Shown in pieces: positions 43,250-52,234 of a DNA stretch of 64,000 nucleotides (position 1 is the first letter of the stretch; every line of letters starts with the position of its first letter). Under the pieces are notes generated by a model. That model ran no database searches and was not told where the DNA came from. It saw only the letters and a program-made list of their open reading frames with translations. Origin of the DNA: Paracyclopina nana (lineage: Eukaryota; Arthropoda; Copepoda; Cyclopoida; Cyclopettidae); the NCBI GenBank assembly GCA_019096065.1, contig JAGUCH010000008.1:1431001-1495000 (forward strand), read 5' to 3'. A program made the position numbers and the translations under genes.

Positions 43250-43905
43250 TTACTGTGTCCTCGCAGTGACGGATTGAGTCAGGTCTAGCAGGGAGCCTCG
43301 AGGGGGACCCTCCAGGGCGGGAGCGCTGGGCTGGGTCCCATTCGCGTCAACCACGCGTGCCTGGGGAAGGGTCTGCTGAAGGACCCCGTATAGATCCGTG
43401 TATTGCTGGTGAATCGTACGGATCTGGGCTTGGAGGTCCTGATATGCTTGGGTCTCCTTGTCGGGCCGCGTCCACCGGCGGAGAGCCTTGAGGGGCGATG
43501 TCGACTTGTCTGGAGCATCCAAAGGGTCTTTCTCTCCCGTTTCCGAACCATCTTGCACGGTGAAGTCACTGAGCTCGGTGGCCGCTCGTTCTCGGTGGTC
43601 TCGCTTCCAGCGAGGTCGGCGCCGGAAATCCGGGTGGCCATCATCCTCATCGTCGTCGCCAGGGAACAAGGGTCCGTCGTTACCCAGGTTGGCTACCATG
43701 CGCCAGGGGAGTTCGACAGCCATGAAGGCAGTGTGCCACAGGCCATACATCAACCACCACCCCAGTCCCCGGCGGCGATACAGGATAATCATACGGATGA
43801 TAGAGCCTAGGATGATCTTGATGAGGCCCAGGATCACCAAACCTCCGGTCATGTAGCTCCAGTATTTCCCCACGGTCGAAAAGAAGGGGATGAGGGCGTT
43901 GCCAC
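43250..43905 (-). CDS. env: Envelope C-terminal part: membrane anchor and cytoplasmic tail (different frame)
   Basis: This frame continues the envelope after a break near 43,900. It holds a transmembrane helix (VILGLIKIILGSIIRMIILY), a basic RRR stop-transfer, a second hydrophobic stretch (WWLMYGLWHTAFMAVELPW), and a long hydrophilic tail with an acidic block (GDDDEDDGHPD). The stop is 18 nt before the LTR. It has no ATG of its own at the break, so it is the displaced end of env and not a separate gene. The hydrophobic region overlaps the last codons of the upstream env frame in another phase. Confidence 0.75.
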
Positions 43906-45684
43906 CTGGTCAACCATCATGTCGATGTCGTCCTCGGACCAGAGGGTGGTGGCCCCCGATCCGCGTGCGAAGCTGTTCCTCAGGACGTTGGACGTCAGAG
44001 TGGTGACCACGGCCTCGCGCGCGTGGTACAGCTGCAGGTAGAGGGCGTGCTCGGCCTGCTGCTGGGCGGAGTAGATACCGCCTCCTAGGCCCCGACCGAT
44101 CTCGTAGGGGCGTCCATGTTGTCGATCGGAGGTGGGGTCCAATTGCGATGGCGGCGTGCAGGAGTGGATGCTAGGAGTAGCACACATCCAGTGTCCCTGG
44201 ATCCTCCACTTCACAGGCGTGATGGCGTCGCAGGGTATGATGCTGGGCCGGTCCACCAAGATGAAGGAGAGGGGATCCGCGAACCGGGAGTGGTTCCCGA
44301 CCAACACGGGGATCTCCTGCGTGCAGTTAGGGAAGGCACGCGTCATGGCCTGCATCGGGTAGCAGCTGGTGATGTAGGCGACCGCCCCAGCCCGGGTGAC
44401 CAAATGGCCGGGCCCGTGGGAGTCAAGCGTGGCGTAGGAGGACCCACCGCTGGCCATGTCCTGCAGCTTGGTGTGCAGGATGCTCCGCTCATTCTTGCAG
44501 ATGAGGTCCTGCAGGAATTTGAACCGGTCGTCGAGATGCAGGGCGTGCTCGGCGTGCAGGAAAGCCAGTTGGGTTTGCACGTGAGCGTGGTGGACCTCTT
44601 CCGTCAGGTGGGTCGACGCGGCGATGGGAGCCTCGCCCGGGCGGAGAAGGACGACTGCAAAGTCCCTCAGCTGAGTCCGGAAGACCCGCCGCTGGCAGGT
44701 CGACTGGACCCCCTTAAGGACAAATCCTGCGTACCTGGATTCCTCTTCGCGGGCAATCAGGAGCAGATCCCCCACCTGACCTAGCATGGTGGAGTTCTGG
44801 TGCGGGTATAGTGAAGCGGGCCCTTGATAGACCTCAGAGGTCTCTTCCATGCAGGTGGTGTCATGAGCTTCCCATACCATGGTGCCTTCGAGCGTGTCGT
44901 GGACGATCTTGTCCCGGTAGTTGGCCACGATGTGATTATCGAACACCACTCGTCCAGAGCTGGTGTGCAGTTTTCCATAGACAGCGGTGACAAGGGCGTC
45001 GATCCGGGTCTGCTCGTAAGAGCGGTGATACATGACACCGTTGTGGCTGAATGACATGGTCCTGCATCGGTGGTCTCCGTCAAGACCTCCTCGAGAGAAG
45101 TAAGCCAGGTTGGCGGGCACGTTGAGGGTCACATTCACCCGTTGGCCCTCGACGATCAGGTAGCCCCGTTCCACCGCCTTGCGGCAGGCCTGGGGCGACA
45201 CGGTATAGGGTTGGTGGTAAGCAACGATCTGAGTCCCATAGCTGACGCTGTCGAACCCGCATCTGGTCACTTCGCGGGTCAGGGTCACGTGGCAACGGTG
45301 GGCGGCGACGGGTTTGGTCGTCGCAGTCTGCAGCACCTGCACGGTGATGTTGACAGCCGATTCATAGGTGGTGCCGATATCATCGCATTCGTCCGGGTCA
45401 TTCAAGTCGACGCTCTCGTGGGTTGATTTTGGTGACTCGCAGTCAAACACCGTGAAGGTGGCAGCCGGGTCTTCAGGTGGTCCGTCTCCTCCTTCCTGTA
45501 GAGCAGGTTGAGGCCGGGTTTGTGCGCTTGGCACCTCGAGTAGTAGTGTGAACGTCATCAGTATTGTGAAGTACATTGCTTCTGGAAAAGAGAGTAAAGG
45601 AAACGTGTTGACATGCTGCCTCATTATTGTACACCTGCCGGTTTGTGCTGCTATTATTTCTTTATTAATTGCGCTTTCTTTCAA
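43849..45684 (-). CDS. env: Envelope-like glycoprotein (ectodomain; frame-broken at the C-terminus)
   Basis: An open frame of 611 codons. An internal Met begins a signal peptide (FTILMTFTLLLEVPSA). The ectodomain is Cys-rich, with several N-glycosylation sites (NIT, NVT, NST, NCT, NHS) and an early FDCESPKSTHESVDL segment followed by paired cysteines. This pattern recalls glycoproteins of chuvirus-like negative-strand viruses and invertebrate retroelements that captured them; I do not see the furin-site/fusion-peptide layout of gypsy-type F-like envelopes. By family knowledge it would mediate membrane fusion; this is not shown here. The last about 16 codons are out of register with the membrane anchor, which lies in another frame (43,250-43,905). 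Env starts 81 bp after pol ends, so it would need a spliced mRNA. Confidence 0.75.
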   Translation of the reverse strand: MKESAINKEIIAAQTGRCTIMRQHVNTFPLLSFPEAMYFTILMTFTLLLEVPSAQTRPQPALQEGGDGPPEDPAATFTVFDCESPKSTHESVDLNDPDECDDIGTTYESAVNITVQVLQTATTKPVAAHRCHVTLTREVTRCGFDSVSYGTQIVAYHQPYTVSPQACRKAVERGYLIVEGQRVNVTLNVPANLAYFSRGGLDGDHRCRTMSFSHNGVMYHRSYEQTRIDALVTAVYGKLHTSSGRVVFDNHIVANYRDKIVHDTLEGTMVWEAHDTTCMEETSEVYQGPASLYPHQNSTMLGQVGDLLLIAREEESRYAGFVLKGVQSTCQRRVFRTQLRDFAVVLLRPGEAPIAASTHLTEEVHHAHVQTQLAFLHAEHALHLDDRFKFLQDLICKNERSILHTKLQDMASGGSSYATLDSHGPGHLVTRAGAVAYITSCYPMQAMTRAFPNCTQEIPVLVGNHSRFADPLSFILVDRPSIIPCDAITPVKWRIQGHWMCATPSIHSCTPPSQLDPTSDRQHGRPYEIGRGLGGGIYSAQQQAEHALYLQLYHAREAVVTTLTSNVLRNSFARGSGATTLWSEDDIDMMVDQVATPSSPSFRPWGNTGAT

Positions 45685-45764
45685 GCCGCAGAATTTTCAA
45701 AGTATACTTAGGGGGGCCCCCAAAATTTTGCGGCCGTCTTTTTGTTGTGCTGCTCATTCGTCTG

Positions 45765-46405
45765 TTATTCTGTGCTTGAAGCACTGCTCGAATTTGTTGG
45801 TGTAGCAAAATCATCATTCTCAGAATCGCTCATTTCAGGCAGTGGCCTGAATTGTGGCATCGTGACCGTAGGCTGTGCTACCAGGGGTCTGTATGGCGGC
45901 ATGTTGATTGGTGCCAGCGGAGGTAGCTCTGGATCTGGTTGATCTGATTTTTGGCCTGAGCGTGATCTGGTTCTGGTTGCAGGAGATGATGCTCCATGGG
46001 CAACTTCAACTTCGGCCCCCAGGAAATCTGCTGTTTCTTGTTGCAGCATTTCCGCCTGGGTCCTACGTTTGCGGTACCGTGTTTCCCGAGGTGACGGTGC
46101 TGATGCTGTTTCGTGGCCGATTGTTGGGAGCTCGATGTTGTTCTCACTGTCGCCTTCATCATCGGAAGGGAGCGCAACATCTTCAGCAAACTCATCACCT
46201 CGCATGGATAGATCTGCATTGGCTGGCGGCGGGTTGCCGGCATTGCCATCGTGGGCATCTTCCGCCGCTGCCCGGTACAATTTGAGCCTGTCTATCGAGA
46301 CGACCTCGGACTTCTTTCGAATCCATGAGGGGTCAGGCAAGATCTCGAAGGTCACGTCGTTGACCTTCCTAAGTATGGTCCAGGGGCCTGACCAGAAGGT
46401 TTGGA
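45765..46405 (-). CDS. pol: Pol C-terminal part (GPY/F-like module and tail) in shifted frame
   Basis: This frame picks up the integrase C-terminus where the main pol frame loses similarity, near 46,400. It contains the GPY/F-like segment FWSGPWTILRKV followed by DRLKLYRA, then an acidic, Ser/Pro-rich tail of about 170 residues that I do not recognise. It stays open upstream to 46,538, but that part is an antiphase shadow of pol. The offset is one base relative to pol. It could be a small deletion, a sequencing error or, less likely, a second recoding event. Confidence 0.7.
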
Positions 46406-49400
46406 GCTCTTGGAGATGTGGCGGGCCACGGTGGGCGTGTACAGCCACACCTGTTGCCCCGGGACATACGTCGTCTTGTCCTTGTGGTAGGCCATCCTTT
46501 GTCGGTTGATCGATGTGGCCATGTTCTTTCGGGCCCATTCATGGGCTGCCTGGATTCGAGCCTTGAGGGCCTGGGCAACTTGCCCGGCCTCGGAGGCCTC
46601 TCTCAGAAGTGGTTGGGGGTCTCCAAACAGAAGGTCCAGTTGCGAGGTGGCAGGCCGCCCAAATAGCAGTTCATACGGGGCGTAGCCGGTCATGCGGCAT
46701 TTGGTGGTGCGCATGATAAACAGGGCGACGGGCAGTACTTCCTTCCAGCGGGATGGTCGCCCGCAGACCAGTTTGGCCAGGAGGCCGTTGAGGTCCCGGT
46801 GGGCCCGTTCAACCCAGTTAGACTTAGGGTTGTAGGCCGGCGTGGTAGAGTGCCTGACACCTAGTGCTTTGGCTACTTGCTGGAACAGGGCGGCGGTGAA
46901 GTGGGTGCCTCGGTCAGAATGGAGGTTCTCCATTAGCCCATATCGCGGGATGATCTCTGAGGTCAGGAACCTCACGGCGGTGTCAGCGTTGGCCGAGGCG
47001 CATGGGAAAGCCTCGATCCATCGGCTGAAGAGGTCGCGTACGGTGAAGAGGTACTGATGTCCGTCGACAGGGGGCTTGAGGGGCCCCACGTAGTCGATGG
47101 CGACCCTTTGCCAGGGATAGCCCGCCCGGTGAGAATGTAGTGAGTGACGTTGGTCCGCGGTCTCCGGCTGATGTTTCTGGCAGGTGCGGCAGGTGGCCAC
47201 GACCTCCGCGGCAACTCGGGTGGCGTTCGGCATGTAGAACCGGCGGGAGACCCGGTCAACAGTGGTGTCTCTGCCCTGATGACCCATGGTTTCGTGAATG
47301 TGCCTCACTAGCCCTTCTTCCGAGGATCGAGGAACCACGACCAGGTGGCGAGCCTCTCGGCCTTGTCCTTCTTCCTTCTTGTACCGAAGGAGGCCTTGAT
47401 CATCCAGGTAGAGGCTGTCAAAGAGGCCCAGCAGGATCTTGCCTCGATGGGAGGCGGCCTCTTTGTGCTCAGGGCTCGGTCGGCTCTGCTGGCTGATCAG
47501 TCGCCGCACCAGTTGCAAATCCTCGTCCTCTGTTTGCCCCTGGATCCACTCGGCGGGGTTGGCCATGTCCAGGGCAGCCTCGGCCGAGGCTATCATCGCT
47601 TGGACGCCCGCGCAGCTCTCATTGGACACGTCCGTGCCCTCGGTGTCGGTGACGTGCTCGGCGCGACTCAGGGCGTCGGCGTTGGCGTGCTTGGTTCCGG
47701 CCCGGTGGACGACCTTGAAGTCAAACTGGCTGATGGTCTCCAGCCACCTGGCAAGCATGCTACGGGGCTCCTCCATGGTGCGAATCCATTGCAGGGCGGC
47801 ATGGTCCGTGCGGAGGATGAAAGGCTGGTATTGGAGGTAATACCGCCACTTGCGCAGCCAGATGATGACGGCAGCGAGTTCCCCTTGGGTGGCGGAGTAG
47901 TTAGCCTGGCTCCGGGTCAGCTTCTTGGCCCCAAAGAGGATGACTCGCTCCTTTCCCCCTTGTACTTGCGACAGGACGGCCCCCACGCACTGGTTGTCCC
48001 CGCTCCAGTCGGTATCCAGGATGAATGGCTGCGGGCTCTCAAAATCGGGGAAAGCCAGGATGGGCGCCATGCACAGCCGCTTCTTAAGCTCCTCAAAAGC
48101 GGCAACGTATTCCAGCGGGGGTTCGAACTCGGCGGTGTCGGGAACATCTTCTTCCCGGCTGAGTTTGTCCGTCAACGCCTTGGCGACCTTCTGGTAATCC
48201 TTGATGAAGGACCGGTAATAGCCGCACTTTCCCAGGAAGATGCGTAGCTGCCGCCGGGTTCGTGGCAGGGGCCACTTCTTGACCACGTCGATGTACTCGG
48301 GGACCACAGAGAGGCCCTCAGGAGTGATGACGTGCCCCAGGTACGTGATGCGACGGCGGAACAGGTGGCATTTGGATGGTTGCAGTTTGAGGCCAGCCCG
48401 TTGATGGGCGTCCAGTACCCGTTGCAGGTGGCCGAAGTGAGATTCTACATCGCGGCTGTGGATCAGCACGTCGTCGAGGTATGGCAAGGCAATGTCGTAT
48501 GGGATCCCTTCCAAGACCCGCTGGATGAGGCGCGCATACGTCCGGGGCGCGTTGGTGAGGCCGAACGGCATGTAGGCGAATGCGTACGTTGAGTGATTGG
48601 CCGCGAATGCTGTCTTCGGGATGTCCTCGGCCCTCACGGGAACGTGGTGAAAGGCTCCCGTCGTATCCAGGGTAGAGAATACTTGCGAGTGCGCCAGCCG
48701 ATTGAGGTTATCCCGAATGTCGCCAATGGGATGCGTGTCGACGATGGTTACCTTGTTCAGTGCGCGGTAATCTACGCACCACCGGGTCTTCCCATTCTTC
48801 TTGGTGACCGGAACCAGCGGCGCGCACCAGGGCGACTGAATAGGGACGATGATGCCTTCCTGGAGCCATTTCTGGACTTGTTCTTCTAGCGACTTCTGCA
48901 AGTGCGGGTTGATGGGCCGCCGGCGGATGTTAATGGGCTGAGTACCCGGGATGATATCGATGCGGTGCTCGGCCAAGTCGGTTTGGCCCGAGGACCCATC
49001 GAGGCTGAAGGTGTCCTGGTATTGTAGCAGCAGGGCCAAGGTGCGAGCTTTTAGCTGAGGGGTGTTCAGGATGTCGTTGTTTTCTAGGTCGAATTCTTGA
49101 ATGAAGGTTTGGGCCATCTCGGCCGTGTACTGGCCCTGCGGCCGGGTTTGGGCCCCCTCGAGCTTGGCTACGTAGCTTCCAGCTGCCAGCTTGGCCACGG
49201 TGGGTACTCGCCTCAAGCCTTCAACTTGCCCGTACCGGGTGTTGTTGTGGATAATGAGAGGCTCTGCGGTAGTGTTGATAACCCCGACAACGCAGTTGCC
49301 CTTTTCATCTGGTCGGATGAGGGCTCGCTGCCAGGGGTGCAGCTCAGTGGCCTCCATGAAGTCCCCTGATCCTTCAACAATCCCATCGATGTGCGGCGAT

Positions 49401-49990
49401 CGGGCCCAGGTGGGGATTTTTGCGGGAATGGCGCAACAAGACATTGGCCCCACTGTGGTTTCACCCCGTGTGTAGACGGCATGGACGTTGATTGCGCGAC
49501 TGTCATTCTCATTAAGTGTCCCCCCTGCCAACTTGATCATTCGTCCTCGAATGCGGAGCGAGTTGGCACTATGTAGCTGGTCTATGTCGTGGGCTTTCAT
49601 GAATGGCCCCGACAGGTTGACGTCCATGGTGAGGTTAGCTATGACAGCTGGTCGAAATGGGAAAGGTTGCGGGTAGGTGCCGATGTGAAGCATCAATGGT
49701 TTCGGTACTTCGCCGAGTATTTCTAGAGATTGATTTTGGCCCGCTGTGTTGACAGTTTCTCCTATCAGGGGCGCAAGTTGAGCTTTTGTGAACCCCAATT
49801 TGGTTGCAAGCGTGGAGGAGATGACCGATCTCCACGTATTACCGCTGTCGATGAGTGCTCTTGATTTGACGTTGTTGAGGCGTATTGGAACTTCAGATAC
49901 GTATGATTTATTAATGTTGGAAATATGGGCGAGGAATGATCGGGCCTTGTCAGATGTGAACGTGTTTGGTGAGGTGATGGATGGTTCCAT
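46352..49990 (-). CDS. pol: Pol polyprotein: protease, reverse transcriptase, RNase H, integrase
   Basis: Domains in order: aspartic protease with ALIDSGNT (about residue 45-55); reverse transcriptase with STLDTTGAFHH, the catalytic PYLDDVLIHS and PFGLTNAPRTYARL; RNase H beginning FILDTDWSGDN and ending near DHAALQW/ADALSR; integrase with an HHCC zinc finger (HIHETMGHQ, CRTCQKHQ) and the D,D,E core (AIDYVG, HSDRGTHF, SNWVERAH). The ATG at 49,990 lies 14 nt past the gag stop, but the frame is open upstream through the slippery site, so synthesis as Gag-Pol by -1 frameshifting is the better model. The last 16 codons after about 46,400 are out of register with the GPY/F module. Confidence 0.93.
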   Translation of the reverse strand: MEPSITSPNTFTSDKARSFLAHISNINKSYVSEVPIRLNNVKSRALIDSGNTWRSVISSTLATKLGFTKAQLAPLIGETVNTAGQNQSLEILGEVPKPLMLHIGTYPQPFPFRPAVIANLTMDVNLSGPFMKAHDIDQLHSANSLRIRGRMIKLAGGTLNENDSRAINVHAVYTRGETTVGPMSCCAIPAKIPTWARSPHIDGIVEGSGDFMEATELHPWQRALIRPDEKGNCVVGVINTTAEPLIIHNNTRYGQVEGLRRVPTVAKLAAGSYVAKLEGAQTRPQGQYTAEMAQTFIQEFDLENNDILNTPQLKARTLALLLQYQDTFSLDGSSGQTDLAEHRIDIIPGTQPINIRRRPINPHLQKSLEEQVQKWLQEGIIVPIQSPWCAPLVPVTKKNGKTRWCVDYRALNKVTIVDTHPIGDIRDNLNRLAHSQVFSTLDTTGAFHHVPVRAEDIPKTAFAANHSTYAFAYMPFGLTNAPRTYARLIQRVLEGIPYDIALPYLDDVLIHSRDVESHFGHLQRVLDAHQRAGLKLQPSKCHLFRRRITYLGHVITPEGLSVVPEYIDVVKKWPLPRTRRQLRIFLGKCGYYRSFIKDYQKVAKALTDKLSREEDVPDTAEFEPPLEYVAAFEELKKRLCMAPILAFPDFESPQPFILDTDWSGDNQCVGAVLSQVQGGKERVILFGAKKLTRSQANYSATQGELAAVIIWLRKWRYYLQYQPFILRTDHAALQWIRTMEEPRSMLARWLETISQFDFKVVHRAGTKHANADALSRAEHVTDTEGTDVSNESCAGVQAMIASAEAALDMANPAEWIQGQTEDEDLQLVRRLISQQSRPSPEHKEAASHRGKILLGLFDSLYLDDQGLLRYKKEEGQGREARHLVVVPRSSEEGLVRHIHETMGHQGRDTTVDRVSRRFYMPNATRVAAEVVATCRTCQKHQPETADQRHSLHSHRAGYPWQRVAIDYVGPLKPPVDGHQYLFTVRDLFSRWIEAFPCASANADTAVRFLTSEIIPRYGLMENLHSDRGTHFTAALFQQVAKALGVRHSTTPAYNPKSNWVERAHRDLNGLLAKLVCGRPSRWKEVLPVALFIMRTTKCRMTGYAPYELLFGRPATSQLDLLFGDPQPLLREASEAGQVAQALKARIQAAHEWARKNMATSINRQRMAYHKDKTTYVPGQQVWLYTPTVARHISKSSKPSGQAPGPYLGRSTT

Positions 49991-49996
49991 TGATGG

Positions 49997-50029
49997 CCGG
50001 TCCCTTAGGACCGGCTGGCTCCGTTTTTT
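49997..50029 (-). promoter_or_regulatory. -1 programmed frameshift signal (gag-pol)
   Basis: On the element strand the heptamer A AAA AAC (50,029-50,023) sits in gag phase (codons CCA AAA AAC). A 7-nt spacer follows, then an 8-bp GC-rich stem GCCGGTCC/GGACCGGC (50,015-50,008 with 50,003-49,996) whose four-base loop TAAG contains the gag stop TAA. A one-base backward slip enters the pol frame, which is open from there on. All three textbook parts (heptamer, 5-9 nt spacer, stable stem) are present. Confidence 0.85.
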
Positions 50030-50961
50030 GGCGCCTCCCAGGTGTAGGCGTCCGTGGGGGCACTGGCCACATGTGCGATGGCCGCGTTGCGATATTTATT
50101 ATATTCTTGGGGCGAGACCGGCGGGGCGGCGTGGTATGGATTGTTATTGCCACGCCCGCGGCCGCCACGTCCCCGGCCCCGGAATCCTCCTCGCCCTCGT
50201 TGGCCGTTTTGGCGTTGGTTGGTGCATTGAGCCTTGAGATGGCCGTAGCCGCCGCAGCCGTAGCATCTCATGTTAGCCTTGTCGCCTAGAGCGGCGATGA
50301 TCTTGGCGACGTCGGGTTGATCTGAGGTGCCCTCTTGGGTGATTTGCATGATGCCCCCTTGCCCCAGGGGGTTGGCCTTGCCGCCGGCTAATCCTACCAG
50401 GCACTCCTTGGAGGATGCATTGGAAGCGGCCTCCGTCAGCGTATCATATTTGCTGGCGATTACCAGCCAACGTGTCTGAGGGTCCCGCAGATTGATAGTG
50501 AACTTCCTAATGACCTCTGGATCCTTGTCGACCTTGGCGCACCGCAGTGCGTCATTGGCGAAAGCCCTCAGGTAGAGCGACTTGATGCGTGCCGCCCAGG
50601 TCATTACGGATTCATGGGGACCCTGCGCGGCGGTGTCGTATGCCACCCTGGCGGCCTCTTGGGCCGACTCGTCCACAAAGGCCTTTTCAAGGTCGTCGAG
50701 GTAGTGCTTGTAGGTGTACGCGTCATTGCTCGACTTCTTGTCGATGGAATTGATCATTTCCAACGCAAGGCCGACAATAGATGCCTTGATCAGCATCTTC
50801 TTGGTGACTTCCGGCTCTATCGAGTCCTCGAAGTGGGACTCGATATGCATCCGCCATTGCTGGAAGGAGCGGCTATCCGTCTCGCGGAGCAGTTGGAGTT
50901 GTTGAGGCCGACGCTGAACAGCAGCGTTGGCTCTCATTTGGCGGTTGACCTCAAGGGCCAC
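50005..50961 (-). CDS. gag: Gag (capsid and nucleocapsid)
   Basis: About 310-318 residues. A helical capsid-like region (FQQWRMHIESHF, YKHYLDDLEKAF, VMTWAARIKSLYL) is followed by one CCHC zinc knuckle, CYGCGGYGHLKAQC, and an RGG-rich RNA-binding tail (GQRGRGGFRGRGRGGRGRG). The frame is open upstream to a TAG near 50,984 with no ATG before codon 9; the first ATG is at 50,937 (MRANAAVQRR), so translation probably begins there. It ends with APKNGASRS, where the K-N pair is the slippery heptamer for the shift into pol. It would form the particle shell and package RNA. Confidence 0.9.
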   Translation of the reverse strand: MALEVNRQMRANAAVQRRPQQLQLLRETDSRSFQQWRMHIESHFEDSIEPEVTKKMLIKASIVGLALEMINSIDKKSSNDAYTYKHYLDDLEKAFVDESAQEAARVAYDTAAQGPHESVMTWAARIKSLYLRAFANDALRCAKVDKDPEVIRKFTINLRDPQTRWLVIASKYDTLTEAASNASSKECLVGLAGGKANPLGQGGIMQITQEGTSDQPDVAKIIAALGDKANMRCYGCGGYGHLKAQCTNQRQNGQRGRGGFRGRGRGGRGRGNNNPYHAAPPVSPQEYNKYRNAAIAHVASAPTDAYTWEAPKNGASRS

Positions 50962-51971
50962 CGCAGCAGCTATATCTTGTGGTGGCTGGGCCTATGCGTG
51001 GGGGAGAAGAGTGAGCTTTCGGTCTTTTGTGAGAATGTGCTATTATAATTACCATGGTGGTCTACGATTCAACAATGAAGTGAGTTGTGATTACTGTTAA
51101 CTGAGGGAAAGCCCGAAAGGAACTGATAGCTATTTCCCACCAGCGCGGTCTTATATATCCGCCAACGCGCTCGCAGGTCACTGCAGAGGGTTGTGGCGTG
51201 ACATTTATTGATTGTTTACTGACCACCGAAAATGCCACGCTGGTGTCACATTTCTCCTTATCGTTTATTTGACCGTGACCCGCACGTGGTGACCAGCTTT
51301 AGCTTCAGTGGAATCCTGATAGCTCGCAGCTGTTGATCCGCTACCGGTCATGTGGTCACCACGTGGTCATGAGCTTCTATCCTCCTTCTCCACCCCTTTA
51401 TTTGTACATTGTCATGGGGTGGCCGGCTCCAGCATTCACTGGAATCCAAATGATTTGCGACTGGTGTTAGCAGCCCCGACCATTCGGCCATTGTCCCCCC
51501 ATAACAATTACTATTTGATCACCTGCAGTTGGAATTCGCCCGTGAGTTGACCGGCCCTAGCTTAACTAGGATCTACAATGATTTGCACCAGCGTTGGCCG
51601 GGCTGACCATTCGGCCGCTGGCTCTCACGGACAATCCCTTTGATTGTTATTTGATAGCTTTTTGATTGTTTGCAGCTGCAGCTATTGCAGAGTGATCTTT
51701 GCCCTTTTGCTCTGGTCTGAGCTTTACATTTTTACATTTTAGCCACCACTATTTTACTTTTTATAGTCAACTGCCTTTCATGCTTTCAGCATTAATCTCT
51801 CTTTACTTCGTGGCTTGCACGTAGGTTCATGTTCTGTGTTCTGGCAGTTGACTCGAGCATGATATTATTTGAGCAGCACTATTATCCCTTTTATACTTAT
51901 CGTGTATACTTAGCACTTATAGCTTCCGGCAGGATGTACTTAATGGGTAGTGGAGTGATGAAATCACAGGT
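50962..51971 (-). other. Leader (5' untranslated region) of the retroelement
   Basis: About 1 kb lies between the primer-binding site and gag, without a credible reading frame. It includes palindromic CACGTGGT/ACCACGTG words near 51,285-51,365 and duplicated CGGCC-type motifs, and would hold packaging signals and the env splice donor. The GC content falls toward the LTR (51,650-51,950). Confidence 0.6.
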
Positions 51972-51987
51972 CCAACGACCCGCGCCA
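51972..51987 (-). promoter_or_regulatory. Candidate primer-binding site
   Basis: Two bases after the 5' LTR the element strand reads TGGCGCGGGTCGTTGG. TGG complements the CCA tail of a tRNA, as expected for minus-strand priming. I cannot assign the primer tRNA; a tRNA ending CGACCCGCGCCA would match. Confidence 0.6.
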
Positions 51988-51989
51988 TC

Positions 51990-52234
51990 TGTAGTAGGTC
52001 GAGATATACTACTGTGACTTATCAAGCCACTACTCGTATCTAGGCTACGTCAAGCGGGGACGGGCCTGGAGGCTAGCAGAGGTCAGTCTTTGGGCCGCAG
52101 ACAACACGTGTCAATGCGGTGAATTTATTTCCTTTACTGATGATCACACTATACTACTCGTTATACTACCGCGCGCCCGAGGCGAGCGCGCGCAGCGAGC
52201 GGTCGACCCGTAGGCCGACACGCTCCCTGCTACA
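51990..52234 (-). repeat. LTR (5' LTR of the element), 245 bp
   Basis: It is identical by eye to 42,987-43,231. As the 5' LTR it would supply the promoter for genomic RNA. It is followed on the plus side by GTAG, the target duplication. Confidence 0.96.

Larger units (their letters stand above)
42987..52234 (-). mobile_element. Ty3/Gypsy-type endogenous retrovirus, full length
   Basis: This is a complete 9.25-kb element read on the minus strand: LTR, leader, gag, pol (protease-RT-RNase H-integrase), env, LTR. The LTRs match base for base by eye and start TG/end CA. GTAG flanks both ends (42,983-42,986 and 52,235-52,238) as a 4-bp target duplication. The internal region is strikingly GC-rich against the AT-rich host. 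The gene order with integrase after RNase H defines Ty3/Gypsy, and the env makes it errantivirus-like in layout. Two frame breaks (about 46,400 in pol, about 43,900 in env) suggest this copy is not intact unless they are sequencing errors. Confidence 0.95.

Noticed and set aside
44116-44784. 222-codon plus frame, and other long plus frames at 43.4-50.3 kb
   Set aside because: These are antisense frames within the GC-rich retroelement, where stop codons are scarce; the minus-strand frames contain all the domain motifs.
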